From Rubrivivax sp. (lineage in GTDB: Bacteria; Pseudomonadota; Gammaproteobacteria; Burkholderiales; Burkholderiaceae_C), in NCBI GenBank assembly GCA_022843905.1, contig JALHMT010000003.1, positions 177,823 through 241,822 on the forward strand: a DNA stretch of 64,000 nucleotides, read 5' to 3'. Made by a program: the position numbers and the translations under genes. This document shows positions 18,445-28,384 of the stretch, in pieces; the first letter of the stretch is position 1, and the number at the start of each line of letters is the position of its first letter. Below the pieces are notes generated by a model, which made no database searches, was not told where the DNA came from, and saw only the letters and a program-made list of their open reading frames with translations.

Positions 18445-18465
18445 CTCCCGTCAGACCGACGGGAG
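18445..18465 (+). promoter_or_regulatory. Hairpin occluding the transposase ribosome binding site
   Basis: CTCCCGTC and GACGGGAG form a perfect 8-bp stem with the loop AGACC. The 3' arm contains GGGAG, the only good ribosome binding site, six bases before the ATG at 18472. Folding would hide it and limit transposase translation; this is inferred from the sequence. Confidence 0.55.
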
Positions 18466-18471
18466 TGAACA

Positions 18472-19908
18472 ATGGGGCGATACGTCGAAGGCCAGGACCG
18501 AACGCCGAACGTTCTTTTCCCAGAGCGACTCGATGACTGGATCCATGAGGACAGCACGGTGCGCGTCATCGATGTCTTCGTCGATGAGCTCGATCTGAGG
18601 AAGCTGGGCTTCCAACGCGCTGATCCTTCTGCCACCGGCCGGCCTGGATACAGCCCGGCGACCTTGCTCAAGACCTACGTCTACGGCACTCTCAACCGAG
18701 TGCAGTCCAGCCGCCGCCTGGAGATCGAGGCGCAGCGCAACCTCGAACTGATCTGGCTGACCGGTCGCCTGGCGCAAGACTTCAAGACGATCGCCGACTT
18801 CCGCCGTGACAACGGCGAGGCCATCCGCAAGGTCTGCAAGGAGTTCGTGCTGCTGTGCCGCCGGATGAAGCTCTTCACCGACGGCATCGTTGCCATTGAC
18901 GGCAGCAAGTTCAAGGCGGTCAACAACCGCGACAAGAACTTCACCGATCGCAAGCTGCAAGCCCGTATCGAGCAGTTCGAGGACAGCATCAAGCGCTACC
19001 TGGTCAAGCTCGACCGCGCTGACCGTGACGCCACCGCTGTTCTTCCGGGCCGGGTCGCTCAGCTCAGGGAGAAGATCGCCAAGGTCAAGCAGCAGATGCA
19101 GGCACTGGACGCGATCGGTGAACAGATGAAGTCGTCAGAGGACGGGCAGATCTCCCTGACCGACCCCGACGCACGCTCTATGGCCACCAGCGGCCGCGGC
19201 ACGGGCATCGTGGGCTACAACGTGCAGACTGCGGTGGAGGCCAAGCACCACCTCATCGTGGCCCACGAGGTCATCAACGTGGGTCACGACCGGGGCCAGT
19301 TGGCCGATATGGCCAGGCTTGCCAAGGCGGCCACCGGGGAAGAGGAACTGATCGCGCTGGCTGATCGCCGCTACTACGAAGGTTACGATATCCTGGAGTG
19401 CGAGCGAGCGGGTGTGGCCGCTGTCGTGCCCGCGCCCATGACCTCGAACAACCTGGCCGAAGGTCTGTTCGATGAGCGGGACTTCGTGTACGACGCCAAG
19501 AACGACGAGTACCGGTGCCCTGCTGGCAGGATCGCCATCTACCGCTTCACGACAGAGGAAGCGGGCAAGACCCAGCACAAGTATTGGTCGTCCGAGTGCC
19601 CGCAGTGCCCGTTGAAGCCGCAGTGCTCGAAAGGAAAGTACCGACGAATCGCCCGCTGGGAGCACGAAGACATCCTGGAGGTCGTTCAACAACGGCTGGA
19701 GGGTGCCCCAGAGGCCATGAAGTTGCGAAGACAGACTGTCGAGCACGTCTTCGGAACGCTCAAGAGCTGGATGGGGTCGAGTCACTTCCTGACCAGGACG
19801 CTGCCGCGAGTGCGAACCGAGATGAGCTTGCAGGTTCTGGCTTACAACTTGAAGCGGACGATCAAGATCCTCGGCGCCGGGCCGCTGATGGCAGCGATGA
19901 AGGCGTAG
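18472..19908 (+). CDS. IS1182-family transposase
   Basis: A 478-residue DDE transposase of full length. The N-terminal domain (about 1-110, with FPERLDDWIHEDSTVRVIDVFVDEL and GYSPATLLKTYVYG) is the DUF772 type. Candidate catalytic residues are the aspartate in AIDGSKFKAVN, the aspartate in LIALADRRYYEG, and the glutamate in QTVEHVFGTLKSWMG. A cysteine cluster (CPAG, CPQCPLKPQC) lies between the second and third. No frameshift or stop was seen. It catalyses its own element's movement. Confidence 0.93.
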   Translation: MGRYVEGQDRTPNVLFPERLDDWIHEDSTVRVIDVFVDELDLRKLGFQRADPSATGRPGYSPATLLKTYVYGTLNRVQSSRRLEIEAQRNLELIWLTGRLAQDFKTIADFRRDNGEAIRKVCKEFVLLCRRMKLFTDGIVAIDGSKFKAVNNRDKNFTDRKLQARIEQFEDSIKRYLVKLDRADRDATAVLPGRVAQLREKIAKVKQQMQALDAIGEQMKSSEDGQISLTDPDARSMATSGRGTGIVGYNVQTAVEAKHHLIVAHEVINVGHDRGQLADMARLAKAATGEEELIALADRRYYEGYDILECERAGVAAVVPAPMTSNNLAEGLFDERDFVYDAKNDEYRCPAGRIAIYRFTTEEAGKTQHKYWSSECPQCPLKPQCSKGKYRRIARWEHEDILEVVQQRLEGAPEAMKLRRQTVEHVFGTLKSWMGSSHFLTRTLPRVRTEMSLQVLAYNLKRTIKILGAGPLMAAMKA

Positions 19909-20049
19909 GGCGCAAGCCCTTCAACAAAAAAACTGCGCAACGCGCTGCGTGACCGCGGCCGCCGCTGACACGGCCGACCCTGCGGCCTCGTCCAGCGCGT
20001 TCTCAAACAGCCTCGATCGATAGCGGCCTCTCCCGCCAGAAACACCAAA

Positions 20050-20170
20050 GGCGCCTGCAGGCGCCCTTGGCAGGGCGAGCGAGGCCCGCCGGCCTCGCAC
20101 TTGGGCTCAGCCAGCCCGCGTGAAATCGCGGTCCGGCCTTCGCCAGGCGAGCGAGGCCTCCCGGCCTCGC
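20050..20170. repeat. Two matching hairpins and a 16-bp palindrome downstream of ftsZ
   Basis: The stem GCGAGGCC/GGCCTCGC occurs twice, at 20079-20098 (loop CGCC) and 20151-20170 (loop TCCC), inside two copies of a segment of about 40 bases reading GGC(A)GGCGAGCGAGGCC... to GGCTCAG. The second copy runs into the ftsZ stop. A perfect 16-bp palindrome (GGCGCCTGCAGGCGCC) is at 20050-20065. These probably terminate or protect the dcw transcript. The rest of the region between IS and ftsZ holds no gene. Confidence 0.55.
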
Positions 20171-20180
20171 ACGTCCTGGC

Positions 20181-21410
20181 TCAGTCCGCCTGCTTCCTCA
20201 GGAAGGCCGGGATCTCGATCTCGTCCATGCCGTTGCTGGCCAGCGCGTCGACCTTGGCCGCCGCCTGCGAGCGGCCGTTGCGCCACACGCTGGGGGTGTT
20301 CAGGTTGTCGTAGCTGTGCTGCGGCGCGCTGCCCATGCCGCCCAGGCCCGGGCCGGGCTGCGCCACCTGGTTCAGGATCGGCAGGCTGTCGGTGCCGGTG
20401 CGCAGCGGCTGCTGTTGCACCACGTTCAGCGTCGGGGTGCGACTTTCAGCCCTCCGCGCCGAGCTCAGGCCCGTGGCGATGACGGTCACGCGCAGCTGGT
20501 CGCCCAGGCTCTCGTCGTAGGCCGTGCCGTAGATGACGTGCGCGTCGTCGGCGGCGTAGCGGCGGATGGTGTTCATCGCGTTGCGGCTCTCGGCCAGCTT
20601 GAAGGTCTGCTTGCTCGCCGCGATCAGCACCAGCACGCCGCGCGCGCCGCTCAGGTCGATGCCTTCCAGCAGCGGGCAGGCCACGGCCGCTTCGGCGGCC
20701 TTGGTGGCGCGGTCGGGGCCGCCGGCGGTGGCCGTGCCCATCATCGCCTTGCCCGGCTCGCTCATCACGGTCTTCACGTCTTCGAAGTCGACGTTCACCA
20801 GGCCGGGGATGTGGATGATGTCGCTGATGCCGCCCACCGCGTTCTTCAGCACGTCGTTGGCGTGCGCGAAGGCCTGCTCCTGCGTCACGTCGTCGCCCAT
20901 CACCTCCAGCAGCTTCTCGTTGAGCACGACGATCAGGCTGTCGACGTTGGCTTCGAGCTCGGTGACGCCGTCGTCGGCCTGCTTGCCGCGGCGCTTGCCC
21001 TCGAACTCGAAGGGCTTGGTGACCACGCCCACCGTCAGGATGCCCATCTCCTTGGCCACGCGCGCGATGACCGGCGCTGCCCCCGTGCCGGTGCCGCCGC
21101 CCATGCCGGCGGTGATGAACAGCATGTGCGCGCCGGTGATGGCTTCGCGGATGCGGTCGGAGGCGTCTTCGGCCGAGGTGCGGCCGACATCGGGCTTGGA
21201 GCCCGCGCCCAGGCCGGAGCTGCCCAGCTGCACCAGCGTGCGCGCTGCGCTGCGGTTCAGCGCCTGCGCGTCGGTGTTGGCGCAGATGAACTCCACGCCC
21301 TGCACGCCTTGCGAGATCATGTGCTCGACGGCATTGCCGCCGCCGCCGCCCACGCCGATCACCTTGATCTGCGTGCCCTGGTCAAACTCCTCGATCATTT
21401 CGATGGGCAT
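20181..21410 (-). CDS. ftsZ: Cell division GTPase FtsZ
   Basis: A 409-residue tubulin homologue that polymerises into the Z-ring. The GTP-binding signature GGGTGTGAAPVIA is near residues 105-117, with the N-terminal GVGGGGGNAVEHM segment and the T7-loop region NVDFEDVKTVMS. The C-terminal tail ends DEIEIPAFLRKQAD, the conserved peptide that binds FtsA and ZipA. GGAGG seven bases before ATG 21410 fixes the start. It is the last gene of the dcw cluster; the lpxC gene that often follows in relatives is not here. Confidence 0.98.
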   Translation of the reverse strand: MPIEMIEEFDQGTQIKVIGVGGGGGNAVEHMISQGVQGVEFICANTDAQALNRSAARTLVQLGSSGLGAGSKPDVGRTSAEDASDRIREAITGAHMLFITAGMGGGTGTGAAPVIARVAKEMGILTVGVVTKPFEFEGKRRGKQADDGVTELEANVDSLIVVLNEKLLEVMGDDVTQEQAFAHANDVLKNAVGGISDIIHIPGLVNVDFEDVKTVMSEPGKAMMGTATAGGPDRATKAAEAAVACPLLEGIDLSGARGVLVLIAASKQTFKLAESRNAMNTIRRYAADDAHVIYGTAYDESLGDQLRVTVIATGLSSARRAESRTPTLNVVQQQPLRTGTDSLPILNQVAQPGPGLGGMGSAPQHSYDNLNTPSVWRNGRSQAAAKVDALASNGMDEIEIPAFLRKQAD

Positions 21411-21486
21411 GTGAGCCTCCTTCAGTGAGATGCAGTTGCCAAACAAGTCGTCGTTCAAGTAACACGGAGCCTCGACGGGCTCCTCT

Positions 21487-22719
21487 TCAGAAATTCCCCA
21501 GGAACCAGTCCTTGGCGCGGCCGATCACGGTCTTCACCGATCCCGCCTGCGCCGCGGCCTTGAACCCCCTCGCGCGCGCCATGCGCGCTTCTTCGAGCAA
21601 TCCCATCACGGTGGCCGACCTCGGATTGGCCACCATGTCCGCCAGCGCGCCGCCGTAGGTCGGCAGTCCCTTGCGCACGGGCTTCAGGAAGATGTCTTCA
21701 CCCAGCTCGACCATGCCCGGCATCACCGCCGAGCCGCCGGTCAGCACGATGCCGCTGGACAGCAGCTCCTCGTAGCCGCTGTCGCGGATGACCTGGTGCA
21801 CGAGCGAGAAGATCTCCTCGACGCGCGGTTCGATCACGCCGGCCAGCGCCTGGCGCGACAGCATGCGCGGCACGCGGTCGCCCAGGCCGGGCACTTCCAC
21901 CTGCTCCGACGGGTCGGCCAGCAGTTGCTTGGCAACGCCGTACTCGACCTTGATCTCCTCGGCGTCCTTGGTCGGCGTGCGCAGCGCCATCGCGATGTCG
22001 CTGGTGATGAGGTCGCCGGCGATCGGGATCACCGCCGTGTGGCGCACGCTGCCGTCGGTGTAGATCTGCACGTCGGTGGTGCCGGCGCCGATGTCGACCA
22101 CGGCCACGCCCAGGCTCTTCTCGTCGTCGCTCAGCACGGCGGCGCTGCTGGCGCTGGGGTTGAGCACCAGGCGTTCGACCTCCAGCCCGCAGCGGCGCAC
22201 GCACTTCAGGATGTTCTCGGCCGCACTCTGCGCACCGGTCACGATGTGCACCTTCACCTCGAGCCGGCTGCCGCTCATGCCGATGGGCTCCTTCACCTCG
22301 TGCCCGTCGATGATGAATTCCTGCGGCTCCACCAGCAGCAGGCGCTGGTCGTTGGGGATGTTGATGGCCTTGGCCGTCTCGACCACGCGGTTGACGTCGA
22401 CCGGCGTGACCTCGCGGTTGTCGCGCACGATCACCATGCCGGTGCTGTTCAGCCCGCGGATGTGGCTGCCGGTGATGCCGGTGTAGACGCGGTCGATCTT
22501 GCAGGCGGCCATCATCTCGGCCTCCTTCAGCGCCTGCTGGATGCTCTGCACGGTGGCGTCGATGTTGACCACCACGCCGCGCTTCAGGCCGTGCGTGGAC
22601 GCCACGCCCAGTCCGGCCACGCGCAGTTCGCCGTCGGGCATGACCTCGGCGGCCACGACCATCACCTTGGCGGTGCCGATGTCGAGTCCGAAAACCAGAT
22701 CCTTGTATTCCTTGGCCAT
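21487..22719 (-). CDS. ftsA: Cell division protein FtsA
   Basis: A 410-residue actin-like ATPase that tethers FtsZ to the membrane and recruits later division proteins. Visible are the phosphate-1 motif DIGTAKVMVV near residue 15, the 1C-domain region after it, VVDIGAGTTDVQIY (phosphate 2) and IVLTGGSAVMPGM (adenosine site). The C-terminal amphipathic membrane helix is in VIGRAKDWFLGNF. It lies 42 bases after ftsQ and 76 bases before ftsZ. Confidence 0.98.
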   Translation of the reverse strand: MAKEYKDLVFGLDIGTAKVMVVAAEVMPDGELRVAGLGVASTHGLKRGVVVNIDATVQSIQQALKEAEMMAACKIDRVYTGITGSHIRGLNSTGMVIVRDNREVTPVDVNRVVETAKAINIPNDQRLLLVEPQEFIIDGHEVKEPIGMSGSRLEVKVHIVTGAQSAAENILKCVRRCGLEVERLVLNPSASSAAVLSDDEKSLGVAVVDIGAGTTDVQIYTDGSVRHTAVIPIAGDLITSDIAMALRTPTKDAEEIKVEYGVAKQLLADPSEQVEVPGLGDRVPRMLSRQALAGVIEPRVEEIFSLVHQVIRDSGYEELLSSGIVLTGGSAVMPGMVELGEDIFLKPVRKGLPTYGGALADMVANPRSATVMGLLEEARMARARGFKAAAQAGSVKTVIGRAKDWFLGNF

Positions 22720-22761
22720 GCGGTCCTCAGTCGGTCTCGGTGGGTTCGCTGCAGTGCTTCA

Positions 22762-23622
22762 TCAGGGCTTTCTCGTCGTCGTTGCGGGCGATGGTCTTGC
22801 TGCCGCCGCGGTCGTCGTCGCGGGTGCTGCCTGCGTGCTCACGCCGCGCAGGCGAACGGCGTAGCCGTCGGTGTGACGCAGGTCGGCGTACTCCAGCGGC
22901 TGTTGCACGAAGCGCGCACCCACCTGCGGCAGCGTTCGCGCGAAGCGCTCCACGCGCGCGCCCAGTTCCTCGGGCTGGCCGCGACCGAGCTCGATCACCG
23001 CGCCGCTGTCCAGGTCCACCCGCCAGGAGCCGCGGCTCGACAGCGACAGGCTGTCGATCTCGACCTTCATCCCGGCGAACAGCGGCTGCAGGCGGCGGTA
23101 GGCCGCCAGCATCAACGCGGCGCTGCCCTCGGGGCCGCTGAAGATGGGCAGCGCCTCGTCTTCCACGTCGCCCACGTTGGCCTCGAAGACCTCGCCCTGC
23201 TGATTGACCAGGCGGTCGCCACGCTCCTCGGCCTGCCACAGCGCGGCAGCGCGATGCTCTTCCAGCGTCACGGCCAGGCGGCCGGGCCAGACACGGCGCA
23301 CCACGGCATGGCGCACCCAGGGCACGGCCTCGAAGGCGCGGCGCGCCTGCTGCAGGTCGACGCTGAAGAAGTTGCCCTGCAGCGCAGGCATCGCGTTGGC
23401 GCGGATGGTGTTGACGCTGTTGCGCGTGATCTCGCCCTGCAGTTCGATGCTGCGGATGGCGAACCAGGGCGAGCGCGTCAGCCACAGCAGCGCGCCCAGC
23501 AGCAGCCCCAGCGCCACGCCGGCAGCGACCACGCTGGACACGAGGTTCATCAGCCGCACGTCTGGCGGCAGGCCGAAGGGCATCGGCATCGGAGCAGCGG
23601 CAGTGGCAGCGCGGCGGGCCAT
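22762..23622 (-). CDS. ftsQ: Cell division protein FtsQ
   Basis: A 286-residue bitopic membrane protein that links early and late divisome parts through FtsB-FtsL. One N-terminal helix ([22 protein letters not shown]) is followed by a POTRA domain (IELQGEITRNSVNTIR) and the FtsQ beta-domain with WVRHAVVRRVWPGRLAVTLEEH. The C-terminal tail is Ala/Thr-rich. It starts four bases after ddl. Confidence 0.95.
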   Translation of the reverse strand: MARRAATAAAPMPMPFGLPPDVRLMNLVSSVVAAGVALGLLLGALLWLTRSPWFAIRSIELQGEITRNSVNTIRANAMPALQGNFFSVDLQQARRAFEAVPWVRHAVVRRVWPGRLAVTLEEHRAAALWQAEERGDRLVNQQGEVFEANVGDVEDEALPIFSGPEGSAALMLAAYRRLQPLFAGMKVEIDSLSLSSRGSWRVDLDSGAVIELGRGQPEELGARVERFARTLPQVGARFVQQPLEYADLRHTDGYAVRLRGVSTQAAPATTTAAAARPSPATTTRKP

Positions 23623-23626
23623 GTCT

Positions 23627-24622
23627 TCAGCGCCGTCCCGTCAAGGGCGCCGGGTGGTCGAGCGTGGCCTCGGCCAGCAGCTTCACGCAGAGCTGCTCGT
23701 AGCTGATGCCGGCGGCGCGCGCCGACATCGGCACCAGCGAGTGGCCCGTCATGCCCGGCGACGTGTTCATCTCCAGCAGGAAGATCCGGCGGTCGCTGGT
23801 GCGCAGCATCAGGTCGGCGCGACCCCAGCCGCGGCAGCCCAGGGCGCGGTATGCGGCCAGCGTGAGTCGCTGCGCCTCGGCCTCTTCTTCGGGCGGCAGG
23901 CCGCTGGGGCAGCGGTAGCCGGTGTCGTCGGAGTAGTACTTGTGCTCGAAGTCGTAGTTGCCGCCAGGCGCGTCGATGCGGATCACCGGCAGCGCGCGCG
24001 CCGCGTCGCCTTCGCCCAGCACCGGGCAGGTGATCTCGATGCCGTCGATGAACTCCTCGCACAGCACGTCGGCGTCGTACTGTGCGGCCAGCGTCACCGC
24101 GTCCTGCATCTGCGAATAGCCCATCACCTTGCTGATGCCGATGGACGAGCCCTCGCGCGGCGGCTTGACGATCAGCGGCAGGCCCAGCGTGTCGGGCACG
24201 CGCACCAGTTCGTCGCGCGTCTGCGCACCAGGCGCCAGCCACAGCCAGCGCGGCGTGGGCAGGCCTTCGGCCACCCACACGCGCTTGGTCATCACCTTGT
24301 CCATCGCGATGGCGCTGGCCATCACGCCAGAGCCGGTGTAGGGGATGCGCATCAGCTCCAGAGCGCCCTGCACCGTGCCGTCCTCGCCGTGGCGGCCGTG
24401 CAGCGCGATGAAGACGCGGGCGAAACCGTCGGTCGCCAGTTCGAGCAGCGGCCGCTCGGCGGGGTCGAAGGCGTGCGCGTCGACGCCGCTGCTGCGAAGC
24501 GCGGCCAGCACGCCGCCGCCCGACATCAGCGAGACCTCGCGCTCGGCGCTCTCGCCGCCCATCAGCACCGCCACCTTGCCCAGGGTGGTGGGGTCGGTCG
24601 GCACCGATGCCATCCCGTTCAT
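23627..24622 (-). CDS. ddl: D-alanine--D-alanine ligase
   Basis: A 331-residue ATP-grasp enzyme that makes D-Ala-D-Ala for the peptidoglycan stem. Seen are [31 protein letters not shown], the grasp-domain [13 protein letters not shown], and the metal-binding [13 protein letters not shown] near the C-terminus. The serine of [11 protein letters not shown] enzymes and the Y/F pair set substrate choice; nothing here suggests D-lactate use. The start overlaps the murC stop (ATGA). Confidence 0.97.
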   Translation of the reverse strand: MNGMASVPTDPTTLGKVAVLMGGESAEREVSLMSGGGVLAALRSSGVDAHAFDPAERPLLELATDGFARVFIALHGRHGEDGTVQGALELMRIPYTGSGVMASAIAMDKVMTKRVWVAEGLPTPRWLWLAPGAQTRDELVRVPDTLGLPLIVKPPREGSSIGISKVMGYSQMQDAVTLAAQYDADVLCEEFIDGIEITCPVLGEGDAARALPVIRIDAPGGNYDFEHKYYSDDTGYRCPSGLPPEEEAEAQRLTLAAYRALGCRGWGRADLMLRTSDRRIFLLEMNTSPGMTGHSLVPMSARAAGISYEQLCVKLLAEATLDHPAPLTGRR

Positions 24623-26025
24623 GCGGTCTCTCCACACAATTGCAGCAGCTCGGCCGGCACGCCGCCGATGGAGCCGGCGCCCAGGGTGATGATCACGTCG
24701 CCGGCGCGCGCCTGCTGCAGCACCAGCGCGGGCAGGTCGTTCACCGCACCGGCGAACAGCGGCGATCCGCCGGCGCCGCGCAGAGCCTGTGCCAGCGCGG
24801 CGCCGGTGGCCCCGTCGATGGGCGTTTCGCCAGCGGCATAGACCTCGGTCAGCCACACCGCGTCGGCCTGCGACAGCACTTGCACGAAGGCGTCGAAGCA
24901 GTCGCGGGTGCGGGTGTAGCGGTGCGGCTGGAAGGCCAGCACCAGCCGGCGGCCCGGAAAGGCGCCGCGGGCCGCCGCGATCACCGCGGCCACTTCCACC
25001 GGGTGGTGGCCGTAGTCGTCGATGAGCGTGAAGCGGCCGCCGTCGGCGGCCGGCAGCTCACCATGGCGCTGGAAGCGGCGCCCCACGCCAGAGAAGGTGG
25101 CCAGCGCGCGCTGGATCGCGGCATCGGGCAGTTCGAGCTCGTCGGCCACGGCGATGGCGGCCAGTGCGTTGCGCACGTTGTGCTCGCCGGCCAGGTTCAG
25201 CGTGACCTGCAGGTCCGGCAGCGGATGCCGATAACGACGCTGCGCGGTGAAGCGCATCTGCCCGCCGGGCACGGCCTGGACGTCGACCGCGCGCACGGTG
25301 GCCTGGTCGCCCAGGCCGTAGCCCACCACGGGGCGCAGCAGGCGCGGCACGACGCGCATCACACCGGGATCGTCGACACAGACCACCGCCGCACCGTAGA
25401 AGGGCAGGCGATGCAGGAAGTCGACGAAGGCCTGGTCCAGGCGCGCCATCTCGTGGCCGTAGGTGTCCATGTGGTCGGCGTCGATGTTGGTCACCACCGC
25501 CAGCACCGGCAGCAGGTGCAGGAACGACGCATCGCTCTCGTCGGCCTCAGCCACCAGGAAGTCGCCGCGGCCCAGCCGGGCGTTGGCACCGGCGCTTTCC
25601 AGCCGGCCGCCGATGACGAAGCTGGGCTCGGTGCCGGCCTCGGCCAGCACCGTGGTCACCAGCGAGGTGGTGGTGGTCTTGCCGTGCGTGCCGGCGATGG
25701 CGATGCCGCGCCTCAGCCGCATCAGCTCGGCCAGCATCATCGCGCGGTGCACCACCGGTACGCCGCCGGTGCGTGCGGCCTGCAGCACGGGGTTGTCGGC
25801 AGCCACGGCGGTGGAGATCACCAGCGCATCGGCGTCGCCCAGCTGCGCCGGGTCGTGTCCGATGCTCACCGCCACGCCCAGCGCCTGCAGGTGCGTCGTG
25901 GTGGCACTGGCGGCCTGGTCGGAGCCTGAGACGCGGTAGCCCAGCTGGTGCAGGATTTCGGCGATGCCGCTCATGCCCGCGCCGCCGATGCCCAGGAAGT
26001 GGATGTGCTTGAGCGCGTGCTTCAT
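24619..26025 (-). CDS. murC: UDP-N-acetylmuramate--L-alanine ligase MurC
   Basis: A 468-residue Mur ligase adding the first stem residue. The UDP-binding [14 protein letters not shown] is at residues 12-25, the ATP loop GTHGKTTTT is near 113, and the [12 protein letters not shown] and DDYGHHPVE motifs mark MurC specifically. It overlaps murG upstream and ddl downstream by four bases each. Confidence 0.98.
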   Translation of the reverse strand: MKHALKHIHFLGIGGAGMSGIAEILHQLGYRVSGSDQAASATTTHLQALGVAVSIGHDPAQLGDADALVISTAVAADNPVLQAARTGGVPVVHRAMMLAELMRLRRGIAIAGTHGKTTTTSLVTTVLAEAGTEPSFVIGGRLESAGANARLGRGDFLVAEADESDASFLHLLPVLAVVTNIDADHMDTYGHEMARLDQAFVDFLHRLPFYGAAVVCVDDPGVMRVVPRLLRPVVGYGLGDQATVRAVDVQAVPGGQMRFTAQRRYRHPLPDLQVTLNLAGEHNVRNALAAIAVADELELPDAAIQRALATFSGVGRRFQRHGELPAADGGRFTLIDDYGHHPVEVAAVIAAARGAFPGRRLVLAFQPHRYTRTRDCFDAFVQVLSQADAVWLTEVYAAGETPIDGATGAALAQALRGAGGSPLFAGAVNDLPALVLQQARAGDVIITLGAGSIGGVPAELLQLCGETA

Positions 26026-27101
26026 GCAGCCAGCGCCTCGATCTGGTCGGCCACGCGGGCGGCGGCATGGGGTCGCGCCAGCGCGCGAGCACGGCCGGCC
26101 ATCTCGGCCAGCTTGCCGCGCGTCACGCCACGCAGCAGGTCGGCCAGCTTCTGCGGGGTCAGCTCGGCCTGCGGCAGGTGGATGGCGGCGCCCTGGCGCG
26201 CCATCAGCTCGGCGTTGTCGCGCTGGTGGGCCGTGGTGCTGACGATCAGCGGCACCAGCACCGCGGGCACGCCGGCGGCGCAGAGCTCGCTGACGGTGAT
26301 GGCGCCGGCTCGGCACAGCATCAGGTCACAGGCCGCCAGGCGCAGGTGCATGTCGGCGATGAAGGGCAGCACCTCGGCCTCCAGCCCCGCGTCGCGGTAG
26401 GCCTGGCGCACGGTGTCGGCCTCGGCGGCGCCGCACTGGTGGGTGACGGTCGGGCGACCGGCGGCCGGCAGCAGCGCCAGCGCGGCCGGCACGGTCTGGT
26501 TCAGCACCCGCGCGCCCAGGCTGCCGCCCACCACCAGCAGGCGCAACGGGCCGCTGCGGCCGGCATAACGCTCGGCAGGAGGTGCAATGTCCTCGATCTC
26601 CTGGCGCACGGGGTTGCCGGTGACGACGGACTTCGCGACCTTGCCCGCCGCGCCGCCTTCGAAGCCGAACATCACGCGATCGGCCACAGGCAGCAGCGAC
26701 TTGTTGCTGAGCAGCAGTTCGGCGTCTGCGTTCACCAGCAGCAGCGGCCTGGACAGCAGCGAGGCCATCATCCCGCCCGGAAAGCAGACGTAGCCGCCCA
26801 TGCCCAGCACGGCCTTCGCACCGCGGCGGCGCAGCACGCGCAGGCAGTCCCAGAAGGCCTTCAGCAGGCGCATGCCGCCGGTCATGGTGTGCAGCAGGCC
26901 CTTGCCGCGCAGGCCGCTGAAGCTGATGCGGTCCATGGCGATGCCGCTCTCGGCTTCGGGCGGCACGAGCTTGTTCTCCATGCCGTGCGTGGTGCCCAGC
27001 CAGCTGACGCTCCAGCCGCGGCGCTGCATCTCGCGCGCCACGGCCAGGCCCGGCATCACGTGCCCGCCGGTGCCCGCGGCCATGATGACGAGGTGCTTCA
27101 T
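26022..27101 (-). CDS. murG: Lipid II synthase MurG (GlcNAc transferase)
   Basis: A 359-residue GT28 glycosyltransferase that converts lipid I to lipid II on the inner membrane face. N-terminal glycine loop [13 protein letters not shown], second loop [11 protein letters not shown], and the donor-binding [22 protein letters not shown] segment are all present. ATGA overlaps occur at both ends. Confidence 0.97.
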   Translation of the reverse strand: MKHLVIMAAGTGGHVMPGLAVAREMQRRGWSVSWLGTTHGMENKLVPPEAESGIAMDRISFSGLRGKGLLHTMTGGMRLLKAFWDCLRVLRRRGAKAVLGMGGYVCFPGGMMASLLSRPLLLVNADAELLLSNKSLLPVADRVMFGFEGGAAGKVAKSVVTGNPVRQEIEDIAPPAERYAGRSGPLRLLVVGGSLGARVLNQTVPAALALLPAAGRPTVTHQCGAAEADTVRQAYRDAGLEAEVLPFIADMHLRLAACDLMLCRAGAITVSELCAAGVPAVLVPLIVSTTAHQRDNAELMARQGAAIHLPQAELTPQKLADLLRGVTRGKLAEMAGRARALARPHAAARVADQIEALAA

Positions 27102-28384
27102 GCAGGGCCTCCGCGCATGAGCGCCCTGTTTTCGATGTCGACCCGCACCACCATGGCCAGCGCCACCAGGTTCATCAGCAGGGCCGAGCCGCCGAAACTC
27201 ATCAAGGGCAGGGTCAGCCCCTTGGTGGGCAGCACGCCCAGGTTGACGCCCATGTTGATGAAGGCCTGGAAGCCGATCCACAGGCCGATGCCCTGCGTCA
27301 TCAGGCCGGCGAAGACACGGTCGAGCGCGATGGCCTGGCGGCCGATGACGAAGATGCGTCGCGTCAACCAGAAGAACAGCACGATGACCGACGACACGCC
27401 GATGAAGCCCAGCTCCTCGCCGATGACGGCCAGCAGGAAGTCGGTGTGCGCCTCCGGCAGGTAGTGCAGCTTCTCGACGCTGCTGCCCAGGCCCTGGCCG
27501 AAGATCTCGCCGCGGCCGAAGGCGATCAGGGAATGCGTGAGCTGGTAGGCCTTGCCTTGGGAGTAGGCCGGGTTCCAGGGGTCGAGGTAGGCCAGGATGC
27601 GCCCGCGCCGCAGCTCGTCGAAGGCGATGATGAGCGCGAAGGTGGCCACCAGCACGGTGGCGATGAGCAGGAACATGCGGCCGTTGACGCCGCCCAGGAA
27701 CAGGATGCCCATCGCGATGGTGGCGATGACGATGAAGGCCCCCATGTCGGGCTGGCGCAGCAGCAGCACGCCGACGAAGGCCACCGCCACCGCCATCGGC
27801 CAGACGGCATGGAAGAAGTTCTCCTTCACGTCCATCTTGCGCACCATGTAGCTGGCGGCGTACATGGCGATGGCCAGCTTGGCCAGCTCCGAGGGCTGGA
27901 AGTTCATGAAGCCCAGCGGAATCCAGCGGCGCGAGTAGTTCACCACCTTGCCGACGAAGGGCAGCAGCACCACCACCAGCAGCACGATGGACAGCACGAA
28001 GACCTTCGAGGCGTGCTTCTCCCAGAACGACATGGGGATCTGCACCACCGCCAGCGCCACCACCAGGCCGATGCTCATGGCCAGCAGGTGGCGCTGCAGG
28101 AAGAAGGCGTGCGTGTAGCTGGCGAACTTGGGGTTGTCGGGCAGCGCCACCGAGGCCGAATAGACCATCACGAGGCCGAAGGCCAGCAGCGCCATCACCA
28201 CCGCCACCAGCGGCTGGTCGAAGGCCAGCAGACGCGCCGGGCGCTCGCTGCCGACGTCGATATGGTCGCGCACAGGCAGCCGGCCGACACGCTCTTCACC
28301 CGGCGCCCGGCGCGTGCCCAGCAGATCGCGAAGCGGCCTCCAGCCGGGCAGCGACGGCAGCCTGAAGCGGGTCGCCCGGCTCAT
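27098..28384 (-). CDS. ftsW: Septal peptidoglycan glycosyltransferase FtsW
   Basis: A 428-residue SEDS membrane protein that polymerises septal glycan with FtsI. About ten helices; typical motifs are GLVMVYSAS near the first helix and [15 protein letters not shown] near the last. The cytoplasmic N-terminus is long (about 55 residues, Arg/Pro-rich). Overlaps murD and murG by ATGA. Confidence 0.96.
   Translation of the reverse strand: MSRATRFRLPSLPGWRPLRDLLGTRRAPGEERVGRLPVRDHIDVGSERPARLLAFDQPLVAVVMALLAFGLVMVYSASVALPDNPKFASYTHAFFLQRHLLAMSIGLVVALAVVQIPMSFWEKHASKVFVLSIVLLVVVLLPFVGKVVNYSRRWIPLGFMNFQPSELAKLAIAMYAASYMVRKMDVKENFFHAVWPMAVAVAFVGVLLLRQPDMGAFIVIATIAMGILFLGGVNGRMFLLIATVLVATFALIIAFDELRRGRILAYLDPWNPAYSQGKAYQLTHSLIAFGRGEIFGQGLGSSVEKLHYLPEAHTDFLLAVIGEELGFIGVSSVIVLFFWLTRRIFVIGRQAIALDRVFAGLMTQGIGLWIGFQAFINMGVNLGVLPTKGLTLPLMSFGGSALLMNLVALAMVVRVDIENRALMRGGPA

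Larger units (their letters stand above)
18405..20014 (+). mobile_element. IS1182-like insertion sequence, about 1.6 kb
   Basis: One transposase gene is bounded by imperfect terminal inverted repeats. The left end starts GAGGCTGTGTGGAAAC at 18405; the reverse complement of the right end starts GAGGCTGTTTGAGAAC at 20014. They match at 14 of the first 18 positions. TCGA occurs at both outer edges; it is either a 4-bp target duplication or the outer part of the repeats, since TCGA is itself palindromic. The transposase is intact, so the element may be active. Confidence 0.82.
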
